A stretch of 64,000 nt of DNA from Caldilineaceae bacterium (GTDB lineage: Bacteria > Chloroflexota > Anaerolineae > Caldilineales > Caldilineaceae): the NCBI GenBank assembly GCA_022827195.1, contig JAJDTL010000006.1:34324-98323 (forward strand), read 5' to 3'. Below the pieces are notes generated by a model. It did no database searches and was not told the origin of the DNA. It saw nothing but the letters and a program-made list of their open reading frames with translations. The position numbers were made by a program, and so were the translations under genes. Positions 41,294 through 47,672 of the stretch are shown here, piece after piece; the stretch's first letter is position 1; the number at the start of each line of letters is the position of its first letter.

Positions 41294-41391
41294 CGTATTG
41301 GGTGGGCGCCAACGATATTGACCTGCCCCAAAAAGCTAGTCCAGGCAATACGTTGGTATCGGGCCGTAGAAAGCGGGAACTATCTTTGGCC

Positions 41392-41600
41392 AGGAGGAGA
41401 CACACGCCGGAACAGGTGATCGGCAAGCTTAGAGAGACCGGGGTGGCGATAGCCGGGCGCGGCACAGCCGCTGAGGCCGCCCGCCGAATCGGCGCGACCG
41501 GGCAGACCTTCTGCCGCTGGCGCAGCGAGTCCGGGGGGCCCGGGATCGACTAGGCCGGCCGCCCGCAGCCTCTGGAGTCGGAGAACATCGGGGCCAGGTC
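41392..41600 (+). pseudogene. IS3-family OrfA remnant
   Basis: RRRHTPEQVIGKLRETGV, then RRIGATGQTFCRWRSESGG, is the helix-turn-helix N-terminus of an IS3-type OrfA. The expected Gln codon after GID is a TAG stop at 41,551-41,553, after which the frame continues in family style (AGRPQPLESEN). No OrfB or terminal repeats are present. Confidence 0.7.
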
Positions 41601-41620
41601 ATCGGAACAAGACACTTCGA

Positions 41621-41833
41621 CTATATCCCGAACCTTTGCAACAGTTCAGGTAGAACCAATACCGCGCCCACAATCCACAACCCTATCTTGATTCCCTTCA
41701 TCTCGCCTCTTAGTTCGGCAATATCTGACTTCGTTGCCAGCTGAGAATATGTGCCTTCGAGCCTGTTCGTCTTGGCGGCAACACTATCGACCCAATCCTC
41801 CAGCCGCGTGAACTGTTCCGCAGTTGCTGCCAT
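41621..41833 (-). CDS. Small coiled-coil/single-TM protein (ATKSDI family)
   Basis: The 70-residue protein has a coiled coil with TRLEDWVDSVAAKTNRLEG and YSQLATKSDIAELRGEM, then a membrane helix (about 48-64, KIGLWIVGAVLVLPELL). GGGAGG lies 9 bases before ATG 41,833. A damaged copy of its first half lies at 42,981-43,092. Confidence 0.65.
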   Translation of the reverse strand: MAATAEQFTRLEDWVDSVAAKTNRLEGTYSQLATKSDIAELRGEMKGIKIGLWIVGAVLVLPELLQRFGI

Positions 41834-42066
41834 TTCAATCCTCCCCTGTCGTCACCCTATCTTCCCTCCCAATATAACCCAATATCGAAATCTTTGCAGT
41901 ACATGATGCAGGTCAGACAGTTGCGCTGCCACAGCGAGTGATCCGATCTTCGCCAGGCCGCCCCCGCCGTAGGGGCAGGCCTTGTGCCTGCCCTCTTGCC
42001 TGCCGAAACTGTCCCCGTGCCTTTCGGACGAACATGATGGGTGGTGCAAACATCGGGGGCCGGTCA
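41722..42066. repeat. 345-bp direct repeat, copy 1
   Basis: This block aligns without net length change to 42,981-43,325, with scattered substitutions only (roughly 90 % identity by eye). It covers the 5' half and upstream region of the small gene at 41,833, a GTAGGGGC hairpin and ends in CATCGGGGGCCGGTCA. Confidence 0.85.
41969..41993. repeat. GTAGGGGC hairpin repeat, copy 1
   Basis: GTAG is followed by GGGCAGGC, loop CTTGT and GCCTGCCC, an 8-bp perfect stem. Four further copies with the same frame and, in three, a different stem lie at 43,228, 62,641, 62,690 and 62,891. Confidence 0.75.
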
Positions 42067-42098
42067 GTCATTCCGGATGATGAGTAGAAAAAACGCCT

Positions 42099-42335
42099 TC
42101 ACTTCGCAAAGGCCTTTCGTCCAAGTCCTGAACGGCCCGCAATGTCTCTTAGCGTTCCAACTGGGATTTCGCCATGGTCGGGGACGACAACAACCCTTGG
42201 TGAACTGTTGTTGTGTTCGTCTCTTATCTCGCCTTTCAGGAGGATGTGACTGCCGTTCCGTCTGACCTCTTCAAACCCGTTGCCCTTAAGGATTTTCAGG
42301 ACTTCTCTGGGTTTCATCGGGGTCAATCTAGGCAT
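42099..42335 (-). CDS. hicA: HicA-type mRNA interferase toxin
   Basis: The 78-residue protein has the double-stranded-RNA-binding-like HicA fold: LKILKGNGFEEVRRNGSHILLKG with the catalytic His in GSH, VVVVPDHGEIPVGTL and a terminal IAGRSGL helix. HicA cleaves mRNA and is neutralised by HicB. The upstream hicB-like gene overlaps it by 8 bases. The order is antitoxin first, as in many HicBA loci. Confidence 0.85.
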   Translation of the reverse strand: MPRLTPMKPREVLKILKGNGFEEVRRNGSHILLKGEIRDEHNNSSPRVVVVPDHGEIPVGTLRDIAGRSGLGRKAFAK

Positions 42336-42633
42336 AGGCTACAGAGATTTCACCTTTTGCCTGAGACAGCTCACCGGTGACGAGGTCGGACAGGTGCGCC
42401 GATTCAATTTCAGGAGGACTCTGGACGAACGGTCGAAACTCTGGGGTTAAACGAAGTAGATACGACATGATTTCGGCGGGCGGGGCGTACTGAAGATAGA
42501 GATCAAGCGCTTCCGCAAGGTTTTCAAGAGATTCATCTACCGTCTTGCCGTGGCTCGAAATCTCTAAGTTGTCACATCGAGCCACATACGCATCACCTTC
42601 TCGCCAGACTGAGCATCCGAGTTTCCAAATCAT
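42328..42633 (-). CDS. hicB: HicB-type antitoxin
   Basis: The roughly 101-residue protein starts WKLGCSVWREGDAYVARCDNLEISSHGKTVDESLENLAEALDLYL, the partially degraded RNase H fold of HicB. The C-terminal half (PEFRPFVQSPPEIESAHLSDLV) is longer than minimal HicB and may carry the operator-binding part, although no clear helix-turn-helix is visible. In-frame ATGs at 42,654, 42,666 and 42,669 are alternative starts. Confidence 0.75.
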   Translation of the reverse strand: MIWKLGCSVWREGDAYVARCDNLEISSHGKTVDESLENLAEALDLYLQYAPPAEIMSYLLRLTPEFRPFVQSPPEIESAHLSDLVTGELSQAKGEISVAYA

Positions 42634-42849
42634 ATTCTTGTCTCTCTTGAATGACATTGCTGCCATCATTCTCTATGTGATTGCTGTCTATCTTCATCAC
42701 CCCGTTTTGCCTATCTTAGTTTAGACGGGTGAGCGTGTCAATAGAGGCGCGTTAGCCCGCCTGTGCCTTTGGGCGGTTGTTGCCTAATGTCTGGGAGGGG
42801 TTGTGTCTGCATCGCTAGACCTGGAAAACTGCGTTGGTCAGCAATAAGA

Positions 42850-42990
42850 TGACGAACGCCTGGCGGCGAAAGCGGAGATTCAATCCGTAAAGGCAGAGCT
42901 TCGGATTCACCGCTGGATGTTGGGTCTGTTGCCAAACGGCCTGTATGGTCCGACGCTCCTGGGATGGTGGGCGTCGTTAATATCTGACTT
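42850..42990 (+). pseudogene. Coiled-coil/TM small gene remnant
   Basis: The frame encodes ERLAAKAEIQSVKAELRIHRWMLGLLP, closely resembling ATKADIFEIKAELRLLKWMM at 44.6 kb, but it has no start codon or ribosome site and the 3' end fuses to the inverted remnant of another family member. Confidence 0.55.
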
Positions 42991-43325
42991 CGCTACCAAC
43001 TGGAAAGATGCGCCTTCGAGCCTGTTCTTCTTGGCTGCAACACTGTCGACCCGCTCCTCCAGCCGCGTGAACTGTTCCGCAGTTGCTGCCACTTCAACCC
43101 GCCCCTGTCGTCACTCCATCTTCCCTCCCAATATACCCCGATATCGACATCTTTGCAGTACATGACGCAGGTCAGACAGTTGCGCTGCCACAGCGAGTGA
43201 TCCGATCTTCGCCAGGCCGCCCCCGCCGTAGGGGCAGGCCTTGTGCCTGCCCTCTTGCCTGCCGGACCTGTCACCGCGCTTGTCGGACGAACATAACGGG
43301 TGGTACAAACATCGGGGGCAGGTCA
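42981..43325. repeat. 345-bp direct repeat, copy 2 (contains broken small gene)
   Basis: This is the second copy of 41,722-42,066. On the minus strand it contains the first 30-35 codons of the small gene (TRLEERVDSVAAKKNRLEG), but the ATG is GTG, the ribosome site has decayed from GGGAGG to GGGCGGG, and the membrane half is missing. Confidence 0.8.
43228..43252. repeat. GTAGGGGC hairpin repeat, copy 2
   Basis: This is identical in the core to the copy at 41,969, as part of the 345-bp duplication. Confidence 0.75.
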
Positions 43326-43715
43326 ACGCCCGCGATGTCAGGCCGCAGCCCATGCGAAAACTCTTGGTTTCAAATGGAACGCACATGAACTTCTGTCTAT
43401 CAGATGGCTACTCTGTTGTTGTTGACAAGCGATCTTCTGTCTCCTGTAAATTTTTTCTCCCAAACGCTCGTAAACGCTCGTGGATCTCTCGTAAACGCTC
43501 GTACGAGCGTTTACCTGTTCCCGTACGAGTGCACGACCTGTGTTCAGGCAGCGCCCAGCCCGGCTTTTCGTGCAGTTACACTGAAACTGTCTCTCTTCAG
43601 CCCGCTTTGAAACCCTGCCTTTTCACCGAACGCAGCCGGAAGAGCTTGCCTTCTCGACACACCTTGAAAATGTCAACGAGCCCTAGTGTAGGGCCGTGTA
43701 AAACGGGAGCTGTGT
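43326..43715. other. Gene-poor stretch with large palindrome
   Basis: No gene is supported. The stretch is relatively AT-rich and contains repeated CGCTCGTAAACGCTCG words leading into a perfect 24-bp palindrome at 43,491. Confidence 0.5.
43491..43514. promoter_or_regulatory. Perfect 24-bp palindrome with flanking direct repeats
   Basis: The half-site GTAAACGCTCGT is followed by its exact complement. Two further direct copies of AAACGCTCGT precede it (from 43,462), and CGTACGAG recurs at 43,522. It looks like a clustered protein-binding site (operator or iteron-like); no gene for a cognate regulator is adjacent. Confidence 0.5.
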
Positions 43716-43964
43716 ATGGCCGGAAAGAGACACACGCCGCAGCAGGTGATCGACAGACCCGGAGTGGCTGAGGCCGCCCGTCGGATCGGCGTGACCGAGC
43801 AGACCTTCTACCGCTGGCGCGGTGGGAACGGGGCTCCCGCGATCGACAGGGCCAGCCGCCCGCAGCGAGCGGCGGCCGACCTGGCGCCGGACAACCGGAT
43901 CCTGAGGCAGGCGTCTGCGGGAAATTTCAGGGCCCTTCACATCGCCGCCGCTCGACAGCCCTGA
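43716..43964 (+). pseudogene. IS3-family OrfA remnant, second copy
   Basis: GKRHTPQQVIDRP then VAEAARRIGVTEQTFYRWRGGNG matches the IS3 OrfA helix-turn-helix but lacks about 13 residues between the two helices. The coding sequence ends within the leucine-zipper region. Upstream bases match those before the copy at 41,392. No OrfB follows. Confidence 0.7.
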
Positions 43965-44135
43965 CAACGCTGCTACAGGTCAGCCAGCAAGGGGGCGCGC
44001 TGACGCGCCGACCTCCTGTCCTCACCATATCGGCCTGGAGCAAAGCTGCCTCCTGTTGTGGCGACGCAACTCTATCTGTCTTATGTTACAATGGCAACAG
44101 AGAGGGGCAACTGACGAGGATAGGAGACTCCCCCA

Positions 44136-44315
44136 ATGACCGCTCAAGCGGAGCGCCTTGAAGAGATTCAAGAGAAACTGCGTGGACGGGTAGACACTAT
44201 CGAGCAGACCATTGTAGAACTGCGCACCGACATGAAATGGGTCAAATGGATACTCATGATCGGTATTCCTGTCGTCATCGGCCAACTATTCTACCTGATT
44301 TCCAGAATCCCTTGA
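44136..44315 (+). CDS. Cassette 1: small coiled-coil/single-TM protein
   Basis: The 59-residue protein MTAQAERLEEIQEKLRGR... has a coiled coil (5-33) and one membrane helix (about 36-54, WILMIGIPVVIGQLFYLI). It is a family member without the LATKADI box. ATG 44,136 follows GGATAGGAGACTCCCCCA, the leader found before every cassette. Its TGA overlaps the next start as TTGA, so the two are translationally coupled. Topology resembles phage XhlA-like proteins; the function is unknown. Confidence 0.7.
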   Translation: MTAQAERLEEIQEKLRGRVDTIEQTIVELRTDMKWVKWILMIGIPVVIGQLFYLISRIP

Positions 44316-44464
44316 CTAAGAAGAAGAAACCCCAGGACGAACGTCCCCCTGCGCCCCGCGGCCGCCCGCCCAACCGAGTCGTAAAGATCGACGACTCTCC
44401 TCGCAATACCGCCCGCTCCTTCTTCGGAATCCCCTCCACGAAATACCCCCGCTCCGATCAGTAG
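44312..44464 (+). CDS. Cassette 1: small basic RGRP...DDSP protein
   Basis: The 50-residue protein starts at TTG 44,312, overlapping the upstream stop. It begins with a Lys-rich stretch (TKKKKPQDE), then PPAPRGRPPNRVVKIDDSP and ARSFFGIPSTKYPRSDQ. The RGRP motif is AT-hook-like, so nucleic-acid binding is possible. The K-I-D-D-(S/T)-P...A-R-x-(L/F)-F-G-x-P block is shared with the transposon-borne gene at 60,655. Function unknown. Confidence 0.65.
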   Translation: MTKKKKPQDERPPAPRGRPPNRVVKIDDSPRNTARSFFGIPSTKYPRSDQ

Positions 44465-44568
44465 CTTCAGGACAGTGTGGCACTATTGTATATAACTGCC
44501 TTTTCTATCCGCTTCGTGCTTTAATGGCAATAGAAAAAGATAATCAGCGAGGAAAAGAGTCGCCCCCA
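44465..44568 (+). promoter_or_regulatory. Cassette leader A with promoter
   Basis: 104 bases separate the RGRP stop and the next ATG. The block AGCTTCAGGAC, GTATATAACTGCCTTTTCTATC, CTTCGTG-CTTTAAT-GGCAATAG and CCCCCAATG recurs at 44,772-44,876 and 45,453-45,557. The -10-like hexamer is TTTAAT here and TATAAT in leader C. Confidence 0.55.
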
Positions 44569-44745
44569 ATGTCCGCCACCACGGATTCCGGAGAAAGACT
44601 TGCGCGCCTTGGAGGCGCCTACGAACACTTGGCGACGAAAGCAGACATATTTGAGATCAAAGCAGAGCTACGCCTGCTCAAATGGATGATGACAATTATG
44701 ACCATAGGTGTTCTGTACCCTCTACTGGAGAGGCTATGGCAATGA
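44569..44745 (+). CDS. Cassette 2: small coiled-coil/single-TM protein
   Basis: The 58-residue protein has GERLARLGGAYEHLATKADI (about 8-27), a short coil EIKAELRLLKW and a membrane helix (MMTIMTIGVLYPLLERL). ATG 44,569 is preferred over the in-frame ATG at 44,524, which lies inside the conserved leader. Its stop overlaps the start of a deleted partner gene (ATGA). Confidence 0.7.
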   Translation: MSATTDSGERLARLGGAYEHLATKADIFEIKAELRLLKWMMTIMTIGVLYPLLERLWQ

Positions 44746-44771
44746 CACCACACCCCCGTCCTGATCAATAG
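44742..44771 (+). pseudogene. Cassette 2: internally deleted basic gene
   Basis: ATG overlaps the upstream stop as ATGA, but only MTPHPRPDQ remains before the TAG. The end matches the PRSDQ-stop of the intact gene at 44,464, so about 120 internal bases were lost, leaving both ends in place. Confidence 0.65.
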
Positions 44772-44876
44772 CTTCAGGACGGCATGGCGCTACTGTATAT
44801 AACTGCCTTTTCTATCTGTTTCGTGTAATAATAGCAATAGGAAGGGGATAATCGGAGAGGATAGGAGTCACCCCCA
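44772..44876 (+). promoter_or_regulatory. Cassette leader B with promoter
   Basis: 105 bases homologous to leaders A and C; the -10-like hexamer is AATAAT before AGCAATAGG, and GGATAGGAG precedes the next ATG. Confidence 0.55.
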
Positions 44877-45092
44877 ATGGCCGCCGCCACCGACCACGGA
44901 GAAAGACTGGCACGCCTTGAAGGCGCCTATCAGCATCTTGCGACGAAGGCGGACGTAGAGAGGTTGCGGGCCGACCTTAGTCAAGACATAGAGCGTGTTC
45001 GGTCTGAACTCAAGGGAATGAAGTGGATAATCGGAGTTGGAATTGCTGTGGCTGGTGTAGCTGGTCCGGTTGTAACAAGACTGTTGGCTTAG
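44877..45092 (+). CDS. Cassette 3: small coiled-coil/single-TM protein
   Basis: The 71-residue protein carries ERLARLEGAYQHLATKAD, a longer coil (VERLRADLSQDIERVRSELKG) and a membrane helix (WIIGVGIAVAGVAGPVVTRLL). No RGRP gene follows; another family member starts 15 bases downstream. Confidence 0.7.
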   Translation: MAAATDHGERLARLEGAYQHLATKADVERLRADLSQDIERVRSELKGMKWIIGVGIAVAGVAGPVVTRLLA

Positions 45093-45106
45093 GAGTAGAA
45101 TGGTAA

Positions 45107-45301
45107 ATGCCTGCCGCCACCGACAACGGAGAAAGACTGGCACGCCTTGAAGGCGCCTATGAACATCTTGCGACCAAGGCCGACATTGCAGATCTGAGGA
45201 CTGAAATTGAAAAGTTGTCATCTAGCTTGACTTGGCGAATGATCGTCATAGCTGTGTTGGCCCAGGCGCTAGGCATTGGCGTTCTCAAATATTTGCCATG
45301 A
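45107..45301 (+). CDS. Cassette 4: small coiled-coil/single-TM protein
   Basis: The 64-residue protein has ERLARLEGAYEHLATKADI, coil ADLRTEIEKLSSSLTW and a membrane helix (MIVIAVLAQALGIGVLKYL). Its stop overlaps the start of the RGRP gene as ATGA. Decayed relatives with the same C-terminus lie at 53,685 and 54,803. Confidence 0.7.
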   Translation: MPAATDNGERLARLEGAYEHLATKADIADLRTEIEKLSSSLTWRMIVIAVLAQALGIGVLKYLP

Positions 45302-45452
45302 CAAAGCGGAAGAAAAAGTCCAAAGACAGACCCCCCCTGCGCCCCGCGGCCGCCCGCCCAAACGAGTCTTAAAGATCGACGCTTCACCTCGCAATATCGC
45401 CCGCTCCTTCGTCGGCATTCCCTCCACGAAATACCCCCGTTCTGACCAGTAG
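45298..45452 (+). pseudogene. Cassette 4: RGRP...D-SP gene frameshifted at a poly-C tract
   Basis: The ATG overlaps the preceding stop. A run of seven C (45,331-45,337) replaces the five C of the intact copies and shifts the frame, ending translation at 45,372. Removing two C, or adding one, restores PRGRPPKRVLKIDASP through IPSTKYPRSDQ to the TAG at 45,452. Confidence 0.7.
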
Positions 45453-45557
45453 CTTCAGGGCAGTGTTGCGCAATTTTATATACCTGCCTTTTCTGTCTGC
45501 TTCGTGTTATAATGGCAATAGAGACAGGAAGATAGGCGAGGAAAGGAGTAACCCCCA
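45453..45557 (+). promoter_or_regulatory. Cassette leader C with promoter
   Basis: 105 bases homologous to leaders A and B; it has a consensus TATAAT (45,508-45,513) without a good -35 box, and GAGGAAAGGAG before the ATG. Confidence 0.6.
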
Positions 45558-45764
45558 ATGACCACCACCACCACGGACCACGGAGAGCGCCTGGCCCGCA
45601 TTGAAGGAGCGTATGAACACTTAGCGACAAAAGCGGATGTTGAACGCGTTCGCTCTGAAGTTGAACGTGTTCGCTCTGAACTTCAAAACATGAAATGGCT
45701 GATTGGGCTGGGAGTTCCCCTACTTACTGTCTTTGCCAGCCAACTGTTAGACAGATTCATGTAG
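45558..45764 (+). CDS. Cassette 5: small coiled-coil/single-TM protein
   Basis: The 68-residue protein has ERLARIEGAYEHLATKADV, a coil built from a perfect-frame 21-base tandem repeat (45,639-45,680, VERVRSE twice) and a membrane helix (WLIGLGVPLLTVFASQLL). The repeat changes coil length by exactly seven residues relative to relatives. Confidence 0.7.
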   Translation: MTTTTTDHGERLARIEGAYEHLATKADVERVRSEVERVRSELQNMKWLIGLGVPLLTVFASQLLDRFM

Positions 45765-45775
45765 GGAAAACCAAA

Positions 45776-45892
45776 ATGACACAAGAGAAACCTGTGCCCA
45801 AACACAAAGGTCCCCCTGCGCCCCGCGGCCGCCCGCCCCAACGAGTTCTCAAAAACGACGACTCGCCCCGCAGCTGCAAAAGTTGGCAGTAG
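45776..45892 (+). CDS. Cassette 5: small basic RGRP...DDSP protein, short form
   Basis: The 38-residue protein MTQEKPVPKHKG... carries PPAPRGRPPQRVLKNDDSPR but ends CKSWQ, without the AR-x-FG-x-P block. It starts 11 bases after the membrane gene, not overlapping it. Confidence 0.55.
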   Translation: MTQEKPVPKHKGPPAPRGRPPQRVLKNDDSPRSCKSWQ

Positions 45893-46482
45893 TTCCGAAA
45901 ACAGGAGTGGGATATAGCCATACTGGTGACACTGCCTGCTCCCTTCAATCTCTTTTCCCCATTTCGTGGTCTAACGATTGAGGCCAGCCATGTTTTCCCG
46001 CCTCAATCCATCCCGTCTTCTTGATCGTATACAAATCGTAGAAATATCGCCCAGCCTAGCGTTTTAGCTACGCTCCCGCGCCCTTTCAGTCCGCCGCACC
46101 GACGATCCGCCGCCGCCGGCCCCGTTTCCCCCCAATTCGCCCCTGTCTGACCGCCCTCTGCCCCGTGCCGAGCGCGCCCCGGCGCCCGTCGCCCCACCGC
46201 AGACGCGGCGAAACAGGTTTTGTGGCCTATAGCGGCTGTGCTATCATACCTGTAGTCTCGTGAAAGCCCTTTAGATATAGAGTTTTGCCAAGGACTCTCC
46301 TTCATGCTACCATTGACCTTCATGCACCTTTACGGTCCCAAAAAAGAGAGTTGGCTTACTTTCTTTGCCTGTGCTAGGATGAAAAGGAGGCAGAGATAGC
46401 CAATGCTCATCCGTTAGCCTGGACTAATATGACAGTTCGGCGGGTTTTGAAGGACTCAAGTCGAAAGGAGAATGACAGCACT
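45893..46482. other. 590-base gene-poor stretch
   Basis: No gene is supported. The middle is very C-rich on this strand (about 46,075-46,200). The last 130 bases form the leader of the secreted-protein gene, with AAAGGAG at 46,464. Confidence 0.45.
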
Positions 46483-47178
46483 ATGTATGGTTCCAAAAAG
46501 GCAAAATACTTCGGCTACCTGCTGGCCTTGCTGCTGGCGATTGCCCTGACGAGCACAGCCGCCGCCCAGGTCGCAGGACCAGGTGAACCGGGCTTCGATC
46601 CAGGCTCTGGCGGGCCAGGCAGCCCGGGCGAGCCAGGCAATGAGCCAGGGACGGGTCAGCCGAACCCGAACCCGGGCGGCAACGGGCCGGGCAACGGAGG
46701 CAACGGCCCGGGCAATGGACCCGGCGGCCCGGGCAATGGACCCGGCAACGGCAACGGCAACGGGAATGGCAACGGGAATATGAACGGCGGCGGGAACGGC
46801 AACGGTGGAATGATGCAGCCCGGACCGCGCGCCCATGAAGCCAGCGGCCGCATCGTATACCATGCCGCCACCCCCGCGCAGCTGGTCAAGTCGGGCGACG
46901 GCCTGCAATACTACTTCGTCGGCGCCGACGGCAGCACCGTCACCGGGCCCCACATCCCCTCCTTCAGCGCGCTGGCGGAGATGTATCCCTCCGGCGGATG
47001 GGTGCCGCTCCTGGACGCCCCCAACCCGCTCACCGGCAAGCAGGTCAACGTCGACTATATCCCCAAGGATAAGAAGATCCGGGTCTTCACCTACTACCCG
47101 GACAACGAGTACGACGTCAACAAGCAGTACATCTTCAACTTCGGCTCCGACTACGTCATCAACGTCGAAGCATGGTAG
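46483..47178 (+). CDS. Secreted Gly/Asn/Pro-rich protein with novel C-terminal domain (paralogue 1)
   Basis: The 231-residue protein has a signal peptide (YFGYLLALLLAIALTSTAAAQ), about 95 residues of low-complexity Gly/Asn/Pro sequence, and a C-terminal domain of about 95 residues. That domain (YHAATPAQL, LQYYFVGADGS, NPLTGKQVNVDYIP, KIRVFTYYPDNEYDVNKQY, ending VEAW) is closely matched by the protein at 61,811. I recognise no known family. Cell-surface or matrix function is likely from the linker style. Confidence 0.75.
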   Translation: MYGSKKAKYFGYLLALLLAIALTSTAAAQVAGPGEPGFDPGSGGPGSPGEPGNEPGTGQPNPNPGGNGPGNGGNGPGNGPGGPGNGPGNGNGNGNGNGNMNGGGNGNGGMMQPGPRAHEASGRIVYHAATPAQLVKSGDGLQYYFVGADGSTVTGPHIPSFSALAEMYPSGGWVPLLDAPNPLTGKQVNVDYIPKDKKIRVFTYYPDNEYDVNKQYIFNFGSDYVINVEAW

Positions 47179-47187
47179 GTTGTGAAA

Positions 47188-47239
47188 GGGCGCGCCAGCG
47201 ACCGCCGGCACGAGAGATGCTCCTGGCGCCCCCTTTTTT
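47188..47239 (+). terminator. Terminator after secreted protein gene
   Basis: GGGCGCGCCAG pairs, with one mismatch, with CTGGCGCCCCC across a 24-base apex and is followed by TTTTTT. Confidence 0.6.
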
Positions 47240-47672
47240 AACACTCGGGCTATAGCTGGTTGTGATTCTCCTGGTGCGTTTGTCTGCGGCTCCGATAGAA
47301 ACCCGCCCCGGCTGGATTGGGGCAACGGGGCCGGCAGAGGAGGGAGTGGGGCCGAAAGGGGATGGGAAAGGCCACCCGGACCCTTTCGGACCCGGCTCCG
47401 CTCTTCAACCCCAGGACCTCCTTCAGGGGCGCAACCCCGGCTCGGCCCGGCATAGTTGTGGAAAGGCGCAAAGATGAAAGGGGTTCCGATTTGTCATCGC
47501 GAGAGGTTCCGATTGTGCTTTATGGATGCCCAAATCGGGCGCGCCCTCTTCATCCTGGCTCGCGTCCGATCTGCGTTCCAGCTTACCGGTTGAGAGCCAG
47601 GGCGCACAACCGGAAGTGCCGTTTCGGTACGGTAAACAATAGCCCAAACTACTGAATTCAGGAGATCACATT
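47240..47672. other. 433-base gap before the FN3 gene
   Basis: No gene is supported; open frames here lack ribosome sites. The final 15 bases carry the AGGAG site of the FN3 gene. Confidence 0.45.

Noticed and set aside
43241..43771. 176-codon plus-strand frame over the palindrome region
   Set aside because: It runs through the duplicated non-coding block and into the IS3 relic, lacks a ribosome site and has no coding character.
46003..46323. 106-codon minus-strand frame in the C-rich spacer
   Set aside because: Composition follows the local base skew; no start signal or similarity.
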